A stretch of 64,000 nucleotides of DNA from Diplonema japonicum (GCA_964019335.1 OZ025711.1:1-64000), one strand, 5' to 3'. Counted from the first letter of the stretch, positions 9,254 to 19,355 are shown. The notes: generated by a model from the sequence alone, not told the origin. Translations and numbers: made by a program.

Positions 9254-11692
9254 CTAAACCGCAGCTTCTTGCTTCAGCTGCTGAAGCCACAACGAAGCCT
9301 CTTCGCGTTGATGTGTCATCTTTGCAAGCGACTTGTCAATAGGTTCGACATTCTCTGTCCTCCGTGCACGCGGGGGCTGGCTGCCCAAAGGGCGAGTAGA
9401 GAGAGAAAGATTGAAAGTCGACGATAGATAAGCTATATCCGAAGGGGTGAGCAAAGGCCCAGCCTCGGGCCCATCAGTAAGCGCAGATTTTACCCAAGCA
9501 TTATGCGCCTTAACAACGTTCCCCTGCCGAGCCTGCGCCTCCTGCGTCACGCTTGTTTTCGGAGCCGTATCATGTGCCTTCTGAACCCAATTCGTAACTG
9601 GAGCAATGCCTATTTGTTGCTGTGGATAAGGTGGGTGTTTTGAAGGCGCGGTTCTCATCCTTGGCAACGGGGAGTTTTTTTTCGGTGTAACACCATCGAT
9701 ATGCTTAAAAGGAAGCGGCGACACATCAAGCCCTTGACACATTCTAACCTGCTCTTGCTTCTTTTTTCTCAATGACGACATTTCAGGCGGCGGAACAGAA
9801 GACGCATCCTGCCAGGCAGGTCGTTCCTTCTTTCGAAGAAGCGATGCCGGCCGACCCACCAAAACTGAAGCAGCAGCCTCGGAACTTGTAACAGGCTGCT
9901 GCCGTCTTTGAACCCGCCTCTTTGGCGATTTGTGCATAACATCTCCGGTTGGACCGTCGCCCGAAAATACTGACAGGGTTTGCTGACGCCTTGTAAATAA
10001 TGAAGCTGCGATGTATGCTTCTTGACGGCCCTTTCTTTCTTCTCGTTTTCGCGACACTGCCGAACCAACCGGAACAGACCCGGTATCTCGTTCACGTTGA
10101 GCATGTGAAGCTTTTCGTGAAGCAGCACGCAGCTTCGAGGCCAATGGATGATGATATCCCAAATGTTCTGTTATCTTACTGGCAGCTAGTTGGTACGAAG
10201 CGATATGACTCTCATACATCTTACAGTGCTCCTGCTCCACGGCTATGCTGTGGTATGAGAGTGCAACAAGCGTTTCCAGAGTCATCTGATCAGACGACAT
10301 ATTTGAAATATTCGAAGGTACCGAAGCGGCTCTTGTTGGGTTCGATAGTTTTTGCGGCCGTGCGGGTGGTGGTGGTGGCGTGCCCGCTTTTCGAGGAGAT
10401 TTTTTTCCATGTTGAGTCAGCATTGTCACCATCGTACTGTGCAGAACCATGTGCTTTCTAAACCACGTTTGAACCCGCAACGCTGCGAAGGTGGCGTTTT
10501 GCGAATATTCCCCCCCGCGTTCAGCGGCCAATTTCAAACACATTTCTTTTCGAGCGTCCACCGTTTCAATCTTCCGTTGTTTCGTGATTTCCCTCCATTC
10601 TTGTTGTGTTTTTCGCATCGGTGTTGTGGGGACCGACACCGCACACCCTAATATTAATTGTTCTGATTGGGATAATTCCGTGTTTTCCAGTATTTTTTCC
10701 ACGGTTGTTGAGATGGGATTGCTGTGCGTCGGTGAATCGTCAGGTGGTGTGGTTCCGCTTGACACGATCTGGAGGTATTGGGAGAGCGAAGGGTGTTTTG
10801 TTTGAACGGATTCCCATGCGTTGGCCGAGGTGTCCACAGACTCGAGATTTTTAACATCGTCTGATGCGGCGGGTGGTAAGGGTGATAGATCATTGCCACC
10901 GTCGTGCCCTTCCGCTTCTTTATATGCCCGAGTAGCTTCGTCGGCTAGCTTTTTGATGTCGTCCGTTGGCTGTACTGGGGTTTGAATTTTATCAGAACCG
11001 ATTAGAAGTAGCGACATCCCGCTTCCCCCGTGCTGCCGCTGCTGGGAATTCGGTCTGCTCGATGCAACTTTCCCATCAACCTCCGTCTTAGTTATACGAT
11101 CTGGTTTTTGTTGCCGTGATGTCAAACTGCCCTCTGTTCCCTGTAGTTGCCGTGCGTGTTGTAAGGCCGTGTAGGCGTACTTCAACGCTGGCCTGTGCAG
11201 TCCTAACGAGGAATTTAACGCGCAAAGATTGAGGAAACACCTTGGAAGTTCTTCAACAACAGACAGTTTCAAAAAAAGCATCGCGGACTTCTCCGCGTAT
11301 CGAAGCCCGCAGAGCGGTTTTCCCATCATTTGTTTCAGGACGGAGTACAACGTGAACATTTTTGCCCTGTACAGTAACCTTCGTTCGTTTGATTCCGTGT
11401 GGACTAAAGGTCGGGATGTTAGGTTTTCCAGAGCAAGTAAGTATGAGGCTGCGTTTTGTTTATTTCCCAGGTCCAGGTGGCCCTGTGCAATTACGTAGTT
11501 GAGTGCGGCGATATTGAGGTATCTGTCCTCCACGGCCTTGCTCTTCTCCCCGTACTCCTTCCTGCATAGTTCTAGCGATCTGACGTGGAAGTCCAGTGAC
11601 TCTAGATATTTCCCTTCTTTTTCCAACTTCTCGCACACCCCTGTGACCTCATGCAGCATTTGCCGTACATTGTCAGCATTTTCTTTGTCCAT
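9254..11692 (-). CDS. TPR-like helical repeat protein with IQ-like motif
   Basis: An 812-residue frame with start MDKENADN at 11692. The frame upstream of this ATG is poly-Lys/Phe from homopolymers and is not believed. Residues about 8-190 contain paired helices of tetratricopeptide type (for example YLESLDFHVRSLELCRKEYG and HRPALKYAYTALQHARQLQ). Around 397-420 an IQ-like basic helix (ALRVQTWFRKH) could bind calmodulin or a light chain. A proline-rich run (TPPPPPARP) and another helical stretch (about 465-545) follow, then a long polar, probably disordered tail. Long TPR proteins of this kind are often scaffolds of the cytoskeleton or flagellum, but I cannot name an ortholog. No introns are needed. 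Confidence 0.85.
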   Translation of the reverse strand: MDKENADNVRQMLHEVTGVCEKLEKEGKYLESLDFHVRSLELCRKEYGEKSKAVEDRYLNIAALNYVIAQGHLDLGNKQNAASYLLALENLTSRPLVHTESNERRLLYRAKMFTLYSVLKQMMGKPLCGLRYAEKSAMLFLKLSVVEELPRCFLNLCALNSSLGLHRPALKYAYTALQHARQLQGTEGSLTSRQQKPDRITKTEVDGKVASSRPNSQQRQHGGSGMSLLLIGSDKIQTPVQPTDDIKKLADEATRAYKEAEGHDGGNDLSPLPPAASDDVKNLESVDTSANAWESVQTKHPSLSQYLQIVSSGTTPPDDSPTHSNPISTTVEKILENTELSQSEQLILGCAVSVPTTPMRKTQQEWREITKQRKIETVDARKEMCLKLAAERGGEYSQNATFAALRVQTWFRKHMVLHSTMVTMLTQHGKKSPRKAGTPPPPPARPQKLSNPTRAASVPSNISNMSSDQMTLETLVALSYHSIAVEQEHCKMYESHIASYQLAASKITEHLGYHHPLASKLRAASRKASHAQRERDTGSVPVGSAVSRKREERKGRQEAYIAASLFTRRQQTLSVFSGDGPTGDVMHKSPKRRVQRRQQPVTSSEAAASVLVGRPASLLRKKERPAWQDASSVPPPEMSSLRKKKQEQVRMCQGLDVSPLPFKHIDGVTPKKNSPLPRMRTAPSKHPPYPQQQIGIAPVTNWVQKAHDTAPKTSVTQEAQARQGNVVKAHNAWVKSALTDGPEAGPLLTPSDIAYLSSTFNLSLSTRPLGSQPPRARRTENVEPIDKSLAKMTHQREEASLWLQQLKQEAAV

Positions 11693-11755
11693 GCACCCGG
11701 GTGGGGTATGGGGGGGGAGGGGGGGCAGCGAAACTTCCTTTTTTTTTGTTTTGAT

Positions 11756-11794
<39 letters not shown>

Positions 11795-12042
11795 CGTATT
11801 AAAAAAAAAAAAAATAATAAATAAATAAATAATTCGAAGGTAGTCGAAGAACGAATGGGTGAACAAAAAAAAAATGAAAGGAAGAATAGGAGAAATATTA
11901 AAATAACGCTCCGTATCTCTAAAACCCCGTTTCAGGAAAGTCCTAAAAAGAAAAAAAAAAGAAAATGGCTCGAAGGGCGCTGTAGCAAGAATTTGTGAAA
12001 AATCTGCAACCCGGCTTCTTCATTGGATAAAAAAAAAAAAAG

Positions 12043-12075
<33 letters not shown>

Positions 12076-12181
12076 TGGGTTTCGCTGATTTGAGTTTCAT
12101 TTTTTTTTTTCTCTGTCTTCCTAACGGAAGGGATTGCTTTTAGAGATATAGGGCGTAATAGAAAAAAAAATATATATATAT
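11693..12181. other. Homopolymer-rich intergenic spacer
   Basis: Long A/T runs and a short (TA)n tract at 12170-12181. No gene seen. Confidence 0.7.
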
Positions 12182-12750
12182 GAGCTCGTCCGGAAAAAAA
12201 TGTCAACAAAAGACCCTCCTATGCGGCGGAAAACCCCCGTTAAATTTCTAAGTAAAAAAGTAGTCCGACACCACTTTGTGTGCAGAAATACAGTCTAAGC
12301 TTGAACACCATATAGGTCAAAATGCTCGCCATTTGTTTTATTTTTAAAACGCACGTGCAAAAACATGTTTTTTAGAATGGTTTTTGGCAAACGATTCAAT
12401 TTGGAAGTTACAAATAACCCAGACTCCATTTTTTATTTCGTTTTTCCAAGAGGAATGGACGCAGATTGAAAATCTGTGAAACTTTTGGGGTCATTTTGGG
12501 TGGGCTGGACTCTAAATCACTATTAAAATGGGGTGGGGAGAACTTACCCTTAAAGTGCCATTTTGGCCTGGTTGCAAAGCCTGCCACCCTCATGGCAAAA
12601 CAAGCATCGCAATTGAAAGAACGGCCTCATGTACACCATATATGTCATCTTCCTATGGTTGCATGCTGCCCTTTTTTTGCTCAAATAATCAAAACAAGAA
12701 ATTTTCGGAGGTGCCCATAAAAGTGTTGACATTTCCGTCCGGACGAGCTC
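12182..12750. mobile_element. Non-autonomous inverted-repeat element (MITE-like)
   Basis: The left end GAGCTCGTCCGGA...AATGTCAACA (12182-12206) is matched in reverse complement by TGTTGACATT...GGACGAGCTC (12724-12750), with a 2-3 nt difference in the middle. Flanks are TATAT on the left and ATATTT on the right, consistent with an AT-rich target duplication that cannot be resolved. The 0.57-kb interior has no transposase frame. The 305-bp dispersed repeat begins 12 bp to the right. Confidence 0.65.
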
Positions 12751-12761
12751 ATATTTGAGTT

Positions 12762-13072
12762 AAAGGAGGCCGGTGTTGGCGGCGCCCTGCACAAGAACTG
12801 TTTATTTGATTACAGGGGGCGCACCGCAGCCGAGTTGTAGCTTCTTTTGCGTTCCGCGTCGTGTCCTTAATGCGTGCGGTGTGCAGCTCAACCCCAGCCG
12901 GTGCGTCCCGGGTAACCAAGATTCTGCGCTCGTGCAGTTTGCTGCCTGTTCGTCACCCTGAGCATCTGCATTATGTTCTTCCACTCGGGCGCTACCGGTG
13001 ATGACCGACGAGAGGTCAGCAGCGAACAACACATCTGATGTTTTTCTTATATTTTCATGTTATCCCCACCAC
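12762..13072. repeat. Dispersed repeat of about 305 bp, copy 2
   Basis: Same orientation and nearly full-length match to the copy at 8676-8985, including the core TGCGTTCCGCGTCGTGTCC and the terminal CCCACCACC followed by A residues. It differs by substitutions, a 6-nt insertion near 12970 and a 1-nt deletion. The following 13073-13471 is unassigned and contains a long G run near 13289-13306. Confidence 0.65.
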
Positions 13073-13471
13073 CAAAAAAAGAGAGACTTTTTTTAAAAAA
13101 AGAACGTGGAATCGTAGGGTAATTACTACTTAACTCAAAGTGAAGTTTAGATCCCAGATTGTTTAAATGGACCTTGACCCGTCCTATTGGGAGACTACTA
13201 TAGAGCATCTACTACGGGTGCGGGGACAAGTAAGATTAAACCGTATGGGAGGGGTTAGGAGGGTTTAAAAGAAGAGAGAAAAGGTAGGGGGGGGGGGGGG
13301 GGGGGGCTTCGCATATATTTTTTGTGCAATTGCAAATCCTGTTGCCCGTGATACAATACACGCTTTTTTCCTCTTCTCTTTTTCTTTTTTTTTTTTTTTT
13401 TGCATGGTGCCCTACTCTTTTTTTTTTTGTCTGTTAACGAAGAAGGGAGGAAATAAGAAGGGGGAAAAAAA

Positions 13472-13879
13472 TCAGCAAGCAAGCAAGGGGGCATCAAGAC
13501 CACCGACAGACAATGAAGGATGCTTCCCTTCAGGAGGAGGTGGTGTAGGTGGAGTTGAGGGACTCGGGACTTCCGCATCGCTAAGAGGTGTTGGGGCTAG
13601 TTTCTCCTTCACTGTGGGGCAGATTGGAAATCCGAACTTGAGGGTGATACACAGAAGTACGCAACAGAGACACAGCAGGCCACACCCCACAAATATCAGC
13701 ACCAGGTGGCGATTGCTGCACTGGCTTTCCGGGGCACAATAGCCATCCAAGCAGCAGGACTCACAACCTCCTTCCTGCGGAACCCACTCTTGTCTCACCC
13801 CGTGCCAACACTTCTCCTCACCGACCACCCCTCCCACCAACACACACAGAAGGACTGCACACCTCACATGGCACCCCAT
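13472..13879 (-). CDS. Small cysteine-rich type I membrane protein
   Basis: A 135-residue frame. The first ATG (13879) gives MGCHVRCAVLLCVLVGGVVG, a clear signal peptide. A short extracellular part with about seven cysteines follows (CW...CESCCLDGYCAPESQC). Residues about 57-80 are a strongly hydrophobic, Cys-rich membrane segment (LVLIFVGCGLLCLCCVLLC). The cytoplasmic tail is rich in Pro and Ser (PSPSTPPTPPPP). This architecture resembles small cysteine-rich membrane adaptors of many eukaryotes, but no family is recognised with confidence. The frame upstream of the ATG would need a TTG start and is rejected. Confidence 0.75.
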   Translation of the reverse strand: MGCHVRCAVLLCVLVGGVVGEEKCWHGVRQEWVPQEGGCESCCLDGYCAPESQCSNRHLVLIFVGCGLLCLCCVLLCITLKFGFPICPTVKEKLAPTPLSDAEVPSPSTPPTPPPPEGKHPSLSVGGLDAPLLAC

Positions 13880-14023
13880 CTCCCTTCGCAACCTGTAGGG
13901 AGGAAAATATTACTGTGAATACAAAATTGAAACCTCCACCTAGCAAAAAAAAAAAAAAAATGTTGGGCTGACAAAAAAAAAAGAATTCCGGATGCCAAGG
14001 CAGGGGGTGGGGGGTGGGGGGTG

Positions 14024-14117
14024 ATCAGCAGCTCTTGTATCTGTACAGCTAAAAGGGGGCAAAAACCCCCTTCCGTTCAGGTCCATTGTGTGTGTTGATT
14101 TGGTAATGATCATCATC
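14024..14117 (-). ncRNA. Box C/D-like small RNA, copy 1 of 4
   Basis: Read on the minus strand, it opens with ATGATGA (box C, RUGAUGA) and ends with CTGA (box D). An internal CTGA (in ATGGACCTGAAC) fits box D'. Between D' and the 3' half lies a hairpin, GGAAGGGGG / CCCCCTTTT. The 3' part TGTACAGATACAAGAGCTG directly before box D is constant in all four copies. The target of either guide is not recognised. Confidence 0.6.
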
Positions 14118-14180
14118 TGGTTACTCGAGCAAAGGATAAACCCAGGGCCCAATAAAAAAAAAGAAGAAGAAGAAAATAGA

Positions 14181-14278
14181 ATCAGCAGCTCTTGTATCTG
14201 TACAGCTAAAAAAGGGTCAAAGAATGCCCCCTCCCCATTCAGGTCCATTGTGTGTGTTGATTTGGAAATGATCATCAT
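14181..14278 (-). ncRNA. Box C/D-like small RNA, copy 2 of 4
   Basis: Same C box (ATGATGA), D' and D boxes and the same sequence before D as copy 1. The internal hairpin differs in sequence (GGGAGGGGG / CCCTTTTTT) and pairs less cleanly, partly through G-T pairs. Confidence 0.6.
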
Positions 14279-14301
14279 TTGTTACCTTTAAAAAAAAAGA
14301 A

Positions 14302-14390
14302 ATCAGCAGCTCTTGTATCTGTACAGCTAAAAGGTTTTTAAGCCTTCCGTTCAGGTCCATTGTGTGTGTTGATGTAGTAATGATCATCAA
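14302..14390 (-). ncRNA. Box C/D-like small RNA, copy 3 of 4
   Basis: Box C is TTGATGA (one change from RUGAUGA), box D is CTGA. The internal stem is shorter (GGAAGG / CCTTTT). The segment before D' and the one before D are unchanged relative to copies 1 and 4 apart from single substitutions. Confidence 0.55.
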
Positions 14391-14423
14391 GGGTACGGCT
14401 CACCGGGTGTGGAAATGGGGAAG

Positions 14424-14514
14424 TCAGCAGCTCTTGTATCTGTACAGCCAAAAGAAGCCAATGCCTCTTCCGTTCAGGTCCATTGTGTGTGTTAATTTGG
14501 AAATGGTCATCATA
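14424..14514 (-). ncRNA. Box C/D-like small RNA, copy 4 of 4
   Basis: Box C ATGATGA, box D CTGA. The internal hairpin AAGAGGC / GCTTCTT keeps seven pairs (one G-T) with a sequence different from copy 1. The flanks GGGGA and TCCCC can pair as a terminal stem, as expected for box C/D RNAs. Confidence 0.6.
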
Positions 14515-14519
14515 AGTCA

Positions 14520-15074
14520 ATCCCCACCCCGTAATGCCAGCAGTATAAAATAAATAGAAGAAAAAGAAGAAAGGAAAAAAAGAAAAAAAGAGAAAAAAAA
14601 AAGAACAACTAAGGTTTAACGGGCAGCAGGGCAACTGCCTACGTGAGTTACGCACCAGGGACGGAAGGAATGAAGAGGAAGAAGGGAAGAAGAAAAAAAA
14701 CAAGATGCAACAAGATGGGGATGGGGGGTGAGGGGTAAAGAAAAAAAAGAAAAAAAAAAAACACCCGGATTGGAAAAAAATAAAAAAAACGTTTTTTTCT
14801 TTTGTTTTTTTTTTCTTTTTTGTTTCAGTTTTAAGATTCTTGTTTCTTTTCATTCACTAATTCGATAATATTTTCAGCACTTTTTTTTTCTTCTTCTTCT
14901 TGATTCCCTCCTTTTGACCTTTGAATTGCCCGTCTGAATCAGAAATGACAACACACACGAAAGAAAAGCGTTTTTTTTTCTTGTAGTAGTTCTATTGGCG
15001 ATTTTACGTTCTTCTGCACAATTTTACAACTCTTTTCTTTCGCCCCTTCATCTCTATTCCCTTACACTCGTGCA
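14520..15074. other. Low-complexity intergenic spacer
   Basis: A/T homopolymers with one ordinary stretch at 14610-14670. No gene seen; it probably holds the 3' end of the alpha-galactosidase transcript. Confidence 0.6.
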
Positions 15075-16262
15075 TCAAAGGCTAAGCGGTGACAGCTTCA
15101 CAAAAGCGGTCCCGTGGGAAGGGACATTGGCGGAGTAGGAAGTCTGGAAGGTACCAATATCAGACTGGTTCCAAATACTCCTCACGTGCATGGGGGTTGT
15201 GATCCCAGCAGAGGAGAAGGTGAAGGTCACAGTGCTGGAAGCAGAACCCGGGTTGTAAAGCGCTGCGGCGAAGGTGTTGTTGGAAAGTTCCCTCACCCAC
15301 ACCTGACCATTCGCGTTGCTGCGCCTGAAACCCATCTTACCAAGAGGGTCCTGGTCAACAGCGATGGCTTCCTTGTTCAGCAAGATTGCCCTGTGAGCAG
15401 CAGGGACTGTTCTCAGGTCGTTACCCATGATGAGTGGGGCTGCGGAGATGGACCAGATGGCCATCTGTGTCCTCGCCTCGTCCTCCGTGATGCAGGTGTT
15501 CCCAATGAGGAGCATGTCAGGGTCGTTCCAGTGCCCGGGGGCCGCGTACTTCGCAAGGAATTCCCCGTACGTCCCCCAGTGTTCGATGATGCCAGAAAGG
15601 GACCCCCAGTTGCACTGGATGTCAGCCCAGTTCCTCCACAGGTTGCAGTGCGACTCGATCATTGCAGAGTACGGCTTTGTGGTCTCGTTGCTGCCAAGGT
15701 ACGCAGGCCACGAGCAGCTGTACACAATGTCCCTCCCAGACTCCACAAGCGAAGCACCCATAAGGGGGTACCCTGTCTGGTAGTATGTAGGGTTGCCACA
15801 GCCGTCAACCTTTAGGTAGTCAACACCCCATTCTGCAAAGGTGACTGCGTCAACAGACTCGTAACCGGCAGATGCGGGGTAACCTGCGCAGGTAGTGGGG
15901 CTCTCGGCGGTGTAGATGGCGAATTTCACGTTCTTCTGGTGCATGTAGTCGCCAAGTGCCTTGAAGCCGGACGGGAACCTCTGAGAGTCAGGGGAGAGCC
16001 TCCCCTGCGCGTCTCTGAACGGTTTCCTCTGCATCCAGCAGTCGTCGAGGTGGATACCGTCATACCCGGCAGCGAGATACCCCCCAGTGACAAGTTCGTC
16101 GGTCATTGTCTTGTAGAGGTTTTCATTGATGCACGAGCCATTGTGGTTCACGCAGTCTGTTTCGCACCTGAATACTTCCCAGCTCATCCACCCCATGGGC
16201 GGCGTGGGGGAGAGGTTCGAGGCAGCAATCGCCCCAGCAAACATTACCATAGAGGACAGCAT
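15075..16262 (-). CDS. Alpha-galactosidase, glycoside hydrolase family 27
   Basis: A 395-residue protein, normal for GH27, which hydrolyses terminal alpha-galactosyl (or N-acetylgalactosaminyl) groups. Residues 1-14 form a signal peptide (MLSSMVMFAGAIAA), pointing to secretion or a lysosome. Family motifs in order: PPMGWMSWE (21-29), GIHLDDCW (69-76), YLKVDGC with the catalytic nucleophile Asp153, RNWADIQ with the acid/base Asp214, GHWNDPDML, and WSISAAPLIMGNDLR. The C-terminal beta-sandwich domain is present. No introns. The start ATG is flanked by a 13-nt poly-A run. Whether the substrate is a galactoside or an N-acetylgalactosaminide cannot be told from these motifs alone. Confidence 0.95.
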   Translation of the reverse strand: MLSSMVMFAGAIAASNLSPTPPMGWMSWEVFRCETDCVNHNGSCINENLYKTMTDELVTGGYLAAGYDGIHLDDCWMQRKPFRDAQGRLSPDSQRFPSGFKALGDYMHQKNVKFAIYTAESPTTCAGYPASAGYESVDAVTFAEWGVDYLKVDGCGNPTYYQTGYPLMGASLVESGRDIVYSCSWPAYLGSNETTKPYSAMIESHCNLWRNWADIQCNWGSLSGIIEHWGTYGEFLAKYAAPGHWNDPDMLLIGNTCITEDEARTQMAIWSISAAPLIMGNDLRTVPAAHRAILLNKEAIAVDQDPLGKMGFRRSNANGQVWVRELSNNTFAAALYNPGSASSTVTFTFSSAGITTPMHVRSIWNQSDIGTFQTSYSANVPSHGTAFVKLSPLSL

Positions 16263-16736
16263 TTTTTTTTTTTTTTGTTCCCTTTTTTTATTATTATTGA
16301 AAGGTGGTTTTCAAGTGTAAGGTATCACATAAATAAAAAAAAGAAAATTTCTTTTCGCTCCTCTTCTCTCGACGTTGTTAATGAAGTTTTTTTTTTAAAA
16401 AAAAAGGGGGAAAAAAAAGAAGAAATTGTTGGGTAAGGGGCGGAGTTGAGAGAAGAAAGAGAAAAGAGGAAGAAGAAGCTATCCTACGGGTTTATGAATA
16501 GCTTCGTTCTTAAAGAAATAAAGAAAGAACAAAACGTTACATTCCGAGTCGGTGCCCGATAAATATTTTTTTTCTCTCTTCCTTTCATTTTTATTTTATT
16601 CTGTGGAAGAAATGAAAAGGGAAGAACAAAAAAAAAAAGAACAAAAAAAAAGAATCTGGCACGTTTTGTTGCTTGTACGAAGTCGGTAAAAAAAAAAAAA
16701 AAAAAAAAAAAACAGCTCTTTAAATTGTCGGGTATT
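16263..16736. other. Intergenic spacer
   Basis: A/T-rich DNA with poly-A/T runs and no gene seen. Confidence 0.7.
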
Positions 16737-18236
16737 TTACCAATTTTCGATTTTTTCCCTCAGCATCGCTTCCCACTTCGCCTGCGATGCAGGCAGCCCC
16801 CCATCGGCAAGCCTCGTGAATTCCATTTTCTCATCCTTCTTCTCCTCAACCGTGTATCTCGCCGACACAGGGAATTCCCCAGAACCCTCATATTCCCCCC
16901 AGACTTCAGACCCAACAGCCGATGTAACAGCCTCCGAAAACTTACAAGGCGACGCAGTAGATACCACACATAGGTGGGGACCAGGAGCCTGGTGGGTAAG
17001 CGCAGTGTGGTAAGCAACAGCAGTGTGCGGGCAGATCAAAGAGTTGTTTCTGTTCTTAAAGGTTCGGATGGCCTCTAGTGTCTCAGCATCAGTAACAGAA
17101 TTCGACGAGAAGGAGTTCTGCAGGCTTTTAATACAGGATTCAGACAGGGTTACCTTGCCCTTCTGATCCATTTCTGTCATGATCTCCCGTACCTTCCCTG
17201 TGTCACACCCAAATGAGTAGTACATCAATCTCTCAAAGTTGTAAGGATTCTGGATGTTGATCGCTTCCGATACCGTTCGGAGCATTTCATCGCTCTTATG
17301 ATACTCACCTTTACTGATGGCCCTGTGGGTGATGTCGTTGATGTTGACTGCTGCTGTGAACCGTCCTAAAGGAAGTCCCATGATCTTTGCGATGAATCCG
17401 CCTGCGATGTTTCCCATCGCACCTACAGGGATGGTAAGGTGGAGGGTGTTTGAATCCGGGTTTTCCCAGGGTTTTTCAATTTTGATGGATTTGAAGTATT
17501 GGAAGTAGATCCAGAAGAAGTGGATGGTCTGTGCGACCGGACGGCAGATGTTGTAGGAGTTGCACCCCATCACACCGTGTTTCTCCACAAAATCTTTGTC
17601 AGATTGGATTTGTTTAATGGGAATGTCCATGTCATCGCCACCTCCTTCGAATGCTGAAACTTTTACATGATCAGACCTGTTGGTGGTCATTTGAAGTTTT
17701 TGTGTCTCGGAGACCTGCCCGTGGGGGTAGAATACGTAGCATTTCATGTTGGGTGAGTTAACTGCTTTAACGGCATGGACGGCAGCTGGACCTGTGTCGC
17801 CTGTTGTCGCTGCTAATATTGTTGTTTTTTTCCCCCGCTTTCCGTTGAACACGTTTAAAAGCCCCATTAGAATGCCCATGCTGAGGTCTTTGAAACAGTG
17901 TGTCGGACCTCTCCACAACTCGGCGATTTTAAAACCGTCCTTGGTGTCCAGCAACGTCACCGCTTCCTCTGGAAAATTTTTGAAAGCGTTGTAAACCACC
18001 TTTTTCAAGTCCTCTTTTTCCACCTCGTCACCAAGGAACAGACCCATTACTTCGCAGGCGAGTTCTCTGTACCCTAGGTGTGACCATGCTTCTAAGGTGT
18101 CGTTGGACACTTTTGGGAGCTCCTCAGGGACGTAGAGACCTCCGTCTGGGGCGTACCCTGTAGTGAGTGCTTTTTCAAAGGAGTGGCGTACATCGCCCCC
18201 TCGTGTGCTTGTGTACACCAAGCTTTTGGAGGTCAT
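16737..18236 (-). CDS. Threonine synthase (or threonine synthase-like protein)
   Basis: A 499-residue PLP enzyme of fold type II that converts O-phosphohomoserine to threonine and phosphate. The N-terminus has the family opening YTSTRGG...GGLYVPEELP. The PLP-binding lysine is Lys116 in GPTHCFKDLS. The phosphate-binding ATTGDTGPAAVHA and the later IPVGAMGNIAGG loops are intact. Length and order fit the fungal/bacterial long type without an SAM-regulatory domain. The animal THNSL2 proteins, which lack threonine synthase activity, share the same motifs, so the exact reaction is likely rather than certain. No intron is needed, and no targeting peptide is evident. Confidence 0.9.
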   Translation of the reverse strand: MTSKSLVYTSTRGGDVRHSFEKALTTGYAPDGGLYVPEELPKVSNDTLEAWSHLGYRELACEVMGLFLGDEVEKEDLKKVVYNAFKNFPEEAVTLLDTKDGFKIAELWRGPTHCFKDLSMGILMGLLNVFNGKRGKKTTILAATTGDTGPAAVHAVKAVNSPNMKCYVFYPHGQVSETQKLQMTTNRSDHVKVSAFEGGGDDMDIPIKQIQSDKDFVEKHGVMGCNSYNICRPVAQTIHFFWIYFQYFKSIKIEKPWENPDSNTLHLTIPVGAMGNIAGGFIAKIMGLPLGRFTAAVNINDITHRAISKGEYHKSDEMLRTVSEAINIQNPYNFERLMYYSFGCDTGKVREIMTEMDQKGKVTLSESCIKSLQNSFSSNSVTDAETLEAIRTFKNRNNSLICPHTAVAYHTALTHQAPGPHLCVVSTASPCKFSEAVTSAVGSEVWGEYEGSGEFPVSARYTVEEKKDEKMEFTRLADGGLPASQAKWEAMLREKIENW

Positions 18237-18900
18237 TTATTGTTACAGGCCCTTGAGTAGAACGACTTTTTTTTTTTTTTTTTTTTTTTTGGACATATTT
18301 GAAGAATAAAAAAAAAGGAGAGACAAAAAGACGCGCCTCGAGCGGCGGATGGAAAAAAAAACAAAAGGTAAAAAAAGAAAAAAAAAAGAAAAAAGATGAA
18401 AAAAAGATTACGTAGCGAAACAAAAAAAGAGAAAAAAAGTTGGGGGGGGTATGGTATGGTGGAAATTATTATTAACAGGTTGGAAAAAGAAAAAAGAAAA
18501 AAAAGAAATGGGGGTATTTTTTTCCCCCCTTCTTTTCTGACATTTAAAAAAAAAAATAAAAGTAAATTCTCTCCTTCGCATCCCCCGCCTCTTTCTCTCT
18601 CTTTTTTTTTTTGACTATTTTCTTAGATTGTTGTCTTTTTTTTTCTTTCTTCTCGCTCCCCTATTTTTTTTTTTTTTTTGCTTCTTATAGTTTGAGAATG
18701 AAGCAAAAAAAAAAAAGATGGGACGAAGAAAAAAAAAAAAACTACAAATGATGAAAATAGAAAAAAAAGAACGGGGAAGAGGGGTGGGGGGGGGGGGGTA
18801 GAAGGAGAAAAAGAAAAAAGAGAGAAAAAAAAAGTGTACAAGGGACGGGGAAGAAAAAAAAAAATAAAGTGTACAAAACAGGTAAGAAAAAAAATAATAT

Positions 18901-18944
<44 letters not shown>
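18237..18944. other. Low-complexity intergenic spacer
   Basis: Poly-A, poly-T and poly-G runs (for example a 44-nt T run at 18904-18947). No gene seen. Confidence 0.75.
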
Positions 18945-18952
<8 letters not shown>

Positions 18953-19355
18953 TTCTCAATATGGTTGCAGACTCTTCTGATGCCCGAAATTTTTCTGCAA
19001 CTGAACGTACGGAGGCAAGATGCTCATAAACGACTTGTGATCTGGGCTCGTCAGCGTTTTCACTTTCGCTGTCGGAAGCGGGCGGCGATGGCGGGGTGGA
19101 AGATTCTTCATCACTGTCACCAATATCCTGCAAAAACGCTTGTTCCTCTTCCCTCTCCTTGGCTTCCTGTTCTTCCAAGTCGTCCAAAAACGCCAATTCC
19201 TCATCTGCTGCCTCAACTTCCACAAGTTCCTTCTGCAACACCCGCAAGCAATCGTCCAATTTCAACTGGTGGGGCTTGCACTCTGGGGGCTCATCGTCAA
19301 CCCCCTCCGGAACTACAACCCAAGACGGGAATTGGGCTACCTTAGATGGTGACAT
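18945..19355 (-). CDS. Small acidic protein of unknown function
   Basis: A 136-residue frame from ATG at 19355 to a TAA next to a poly-A run. It has a Pro/Cys-containing head (QFPSWVVVPEGVDDEPPECKP), a strongly acidic helical middle (ELVEVEAADEELAFLDDLEEQEAKEREEEQ, shortened here as residues about 44-75), an Asp/Ser-rich stretch suited to casein kinase 2, and a basic end (ATILRRV). Codon use is ordinary and the frame is isolated in homopolymer DNA, so I take it as a gene. No family recognised. Confidence 0.65.

Noticed and set aside
13140-13260. GGGAGACTACTATAGAGCATC as a 5S-like or tRNA-like sequence
   Set aside because: Only a short resemblance; no secondary structure or second conserved block.
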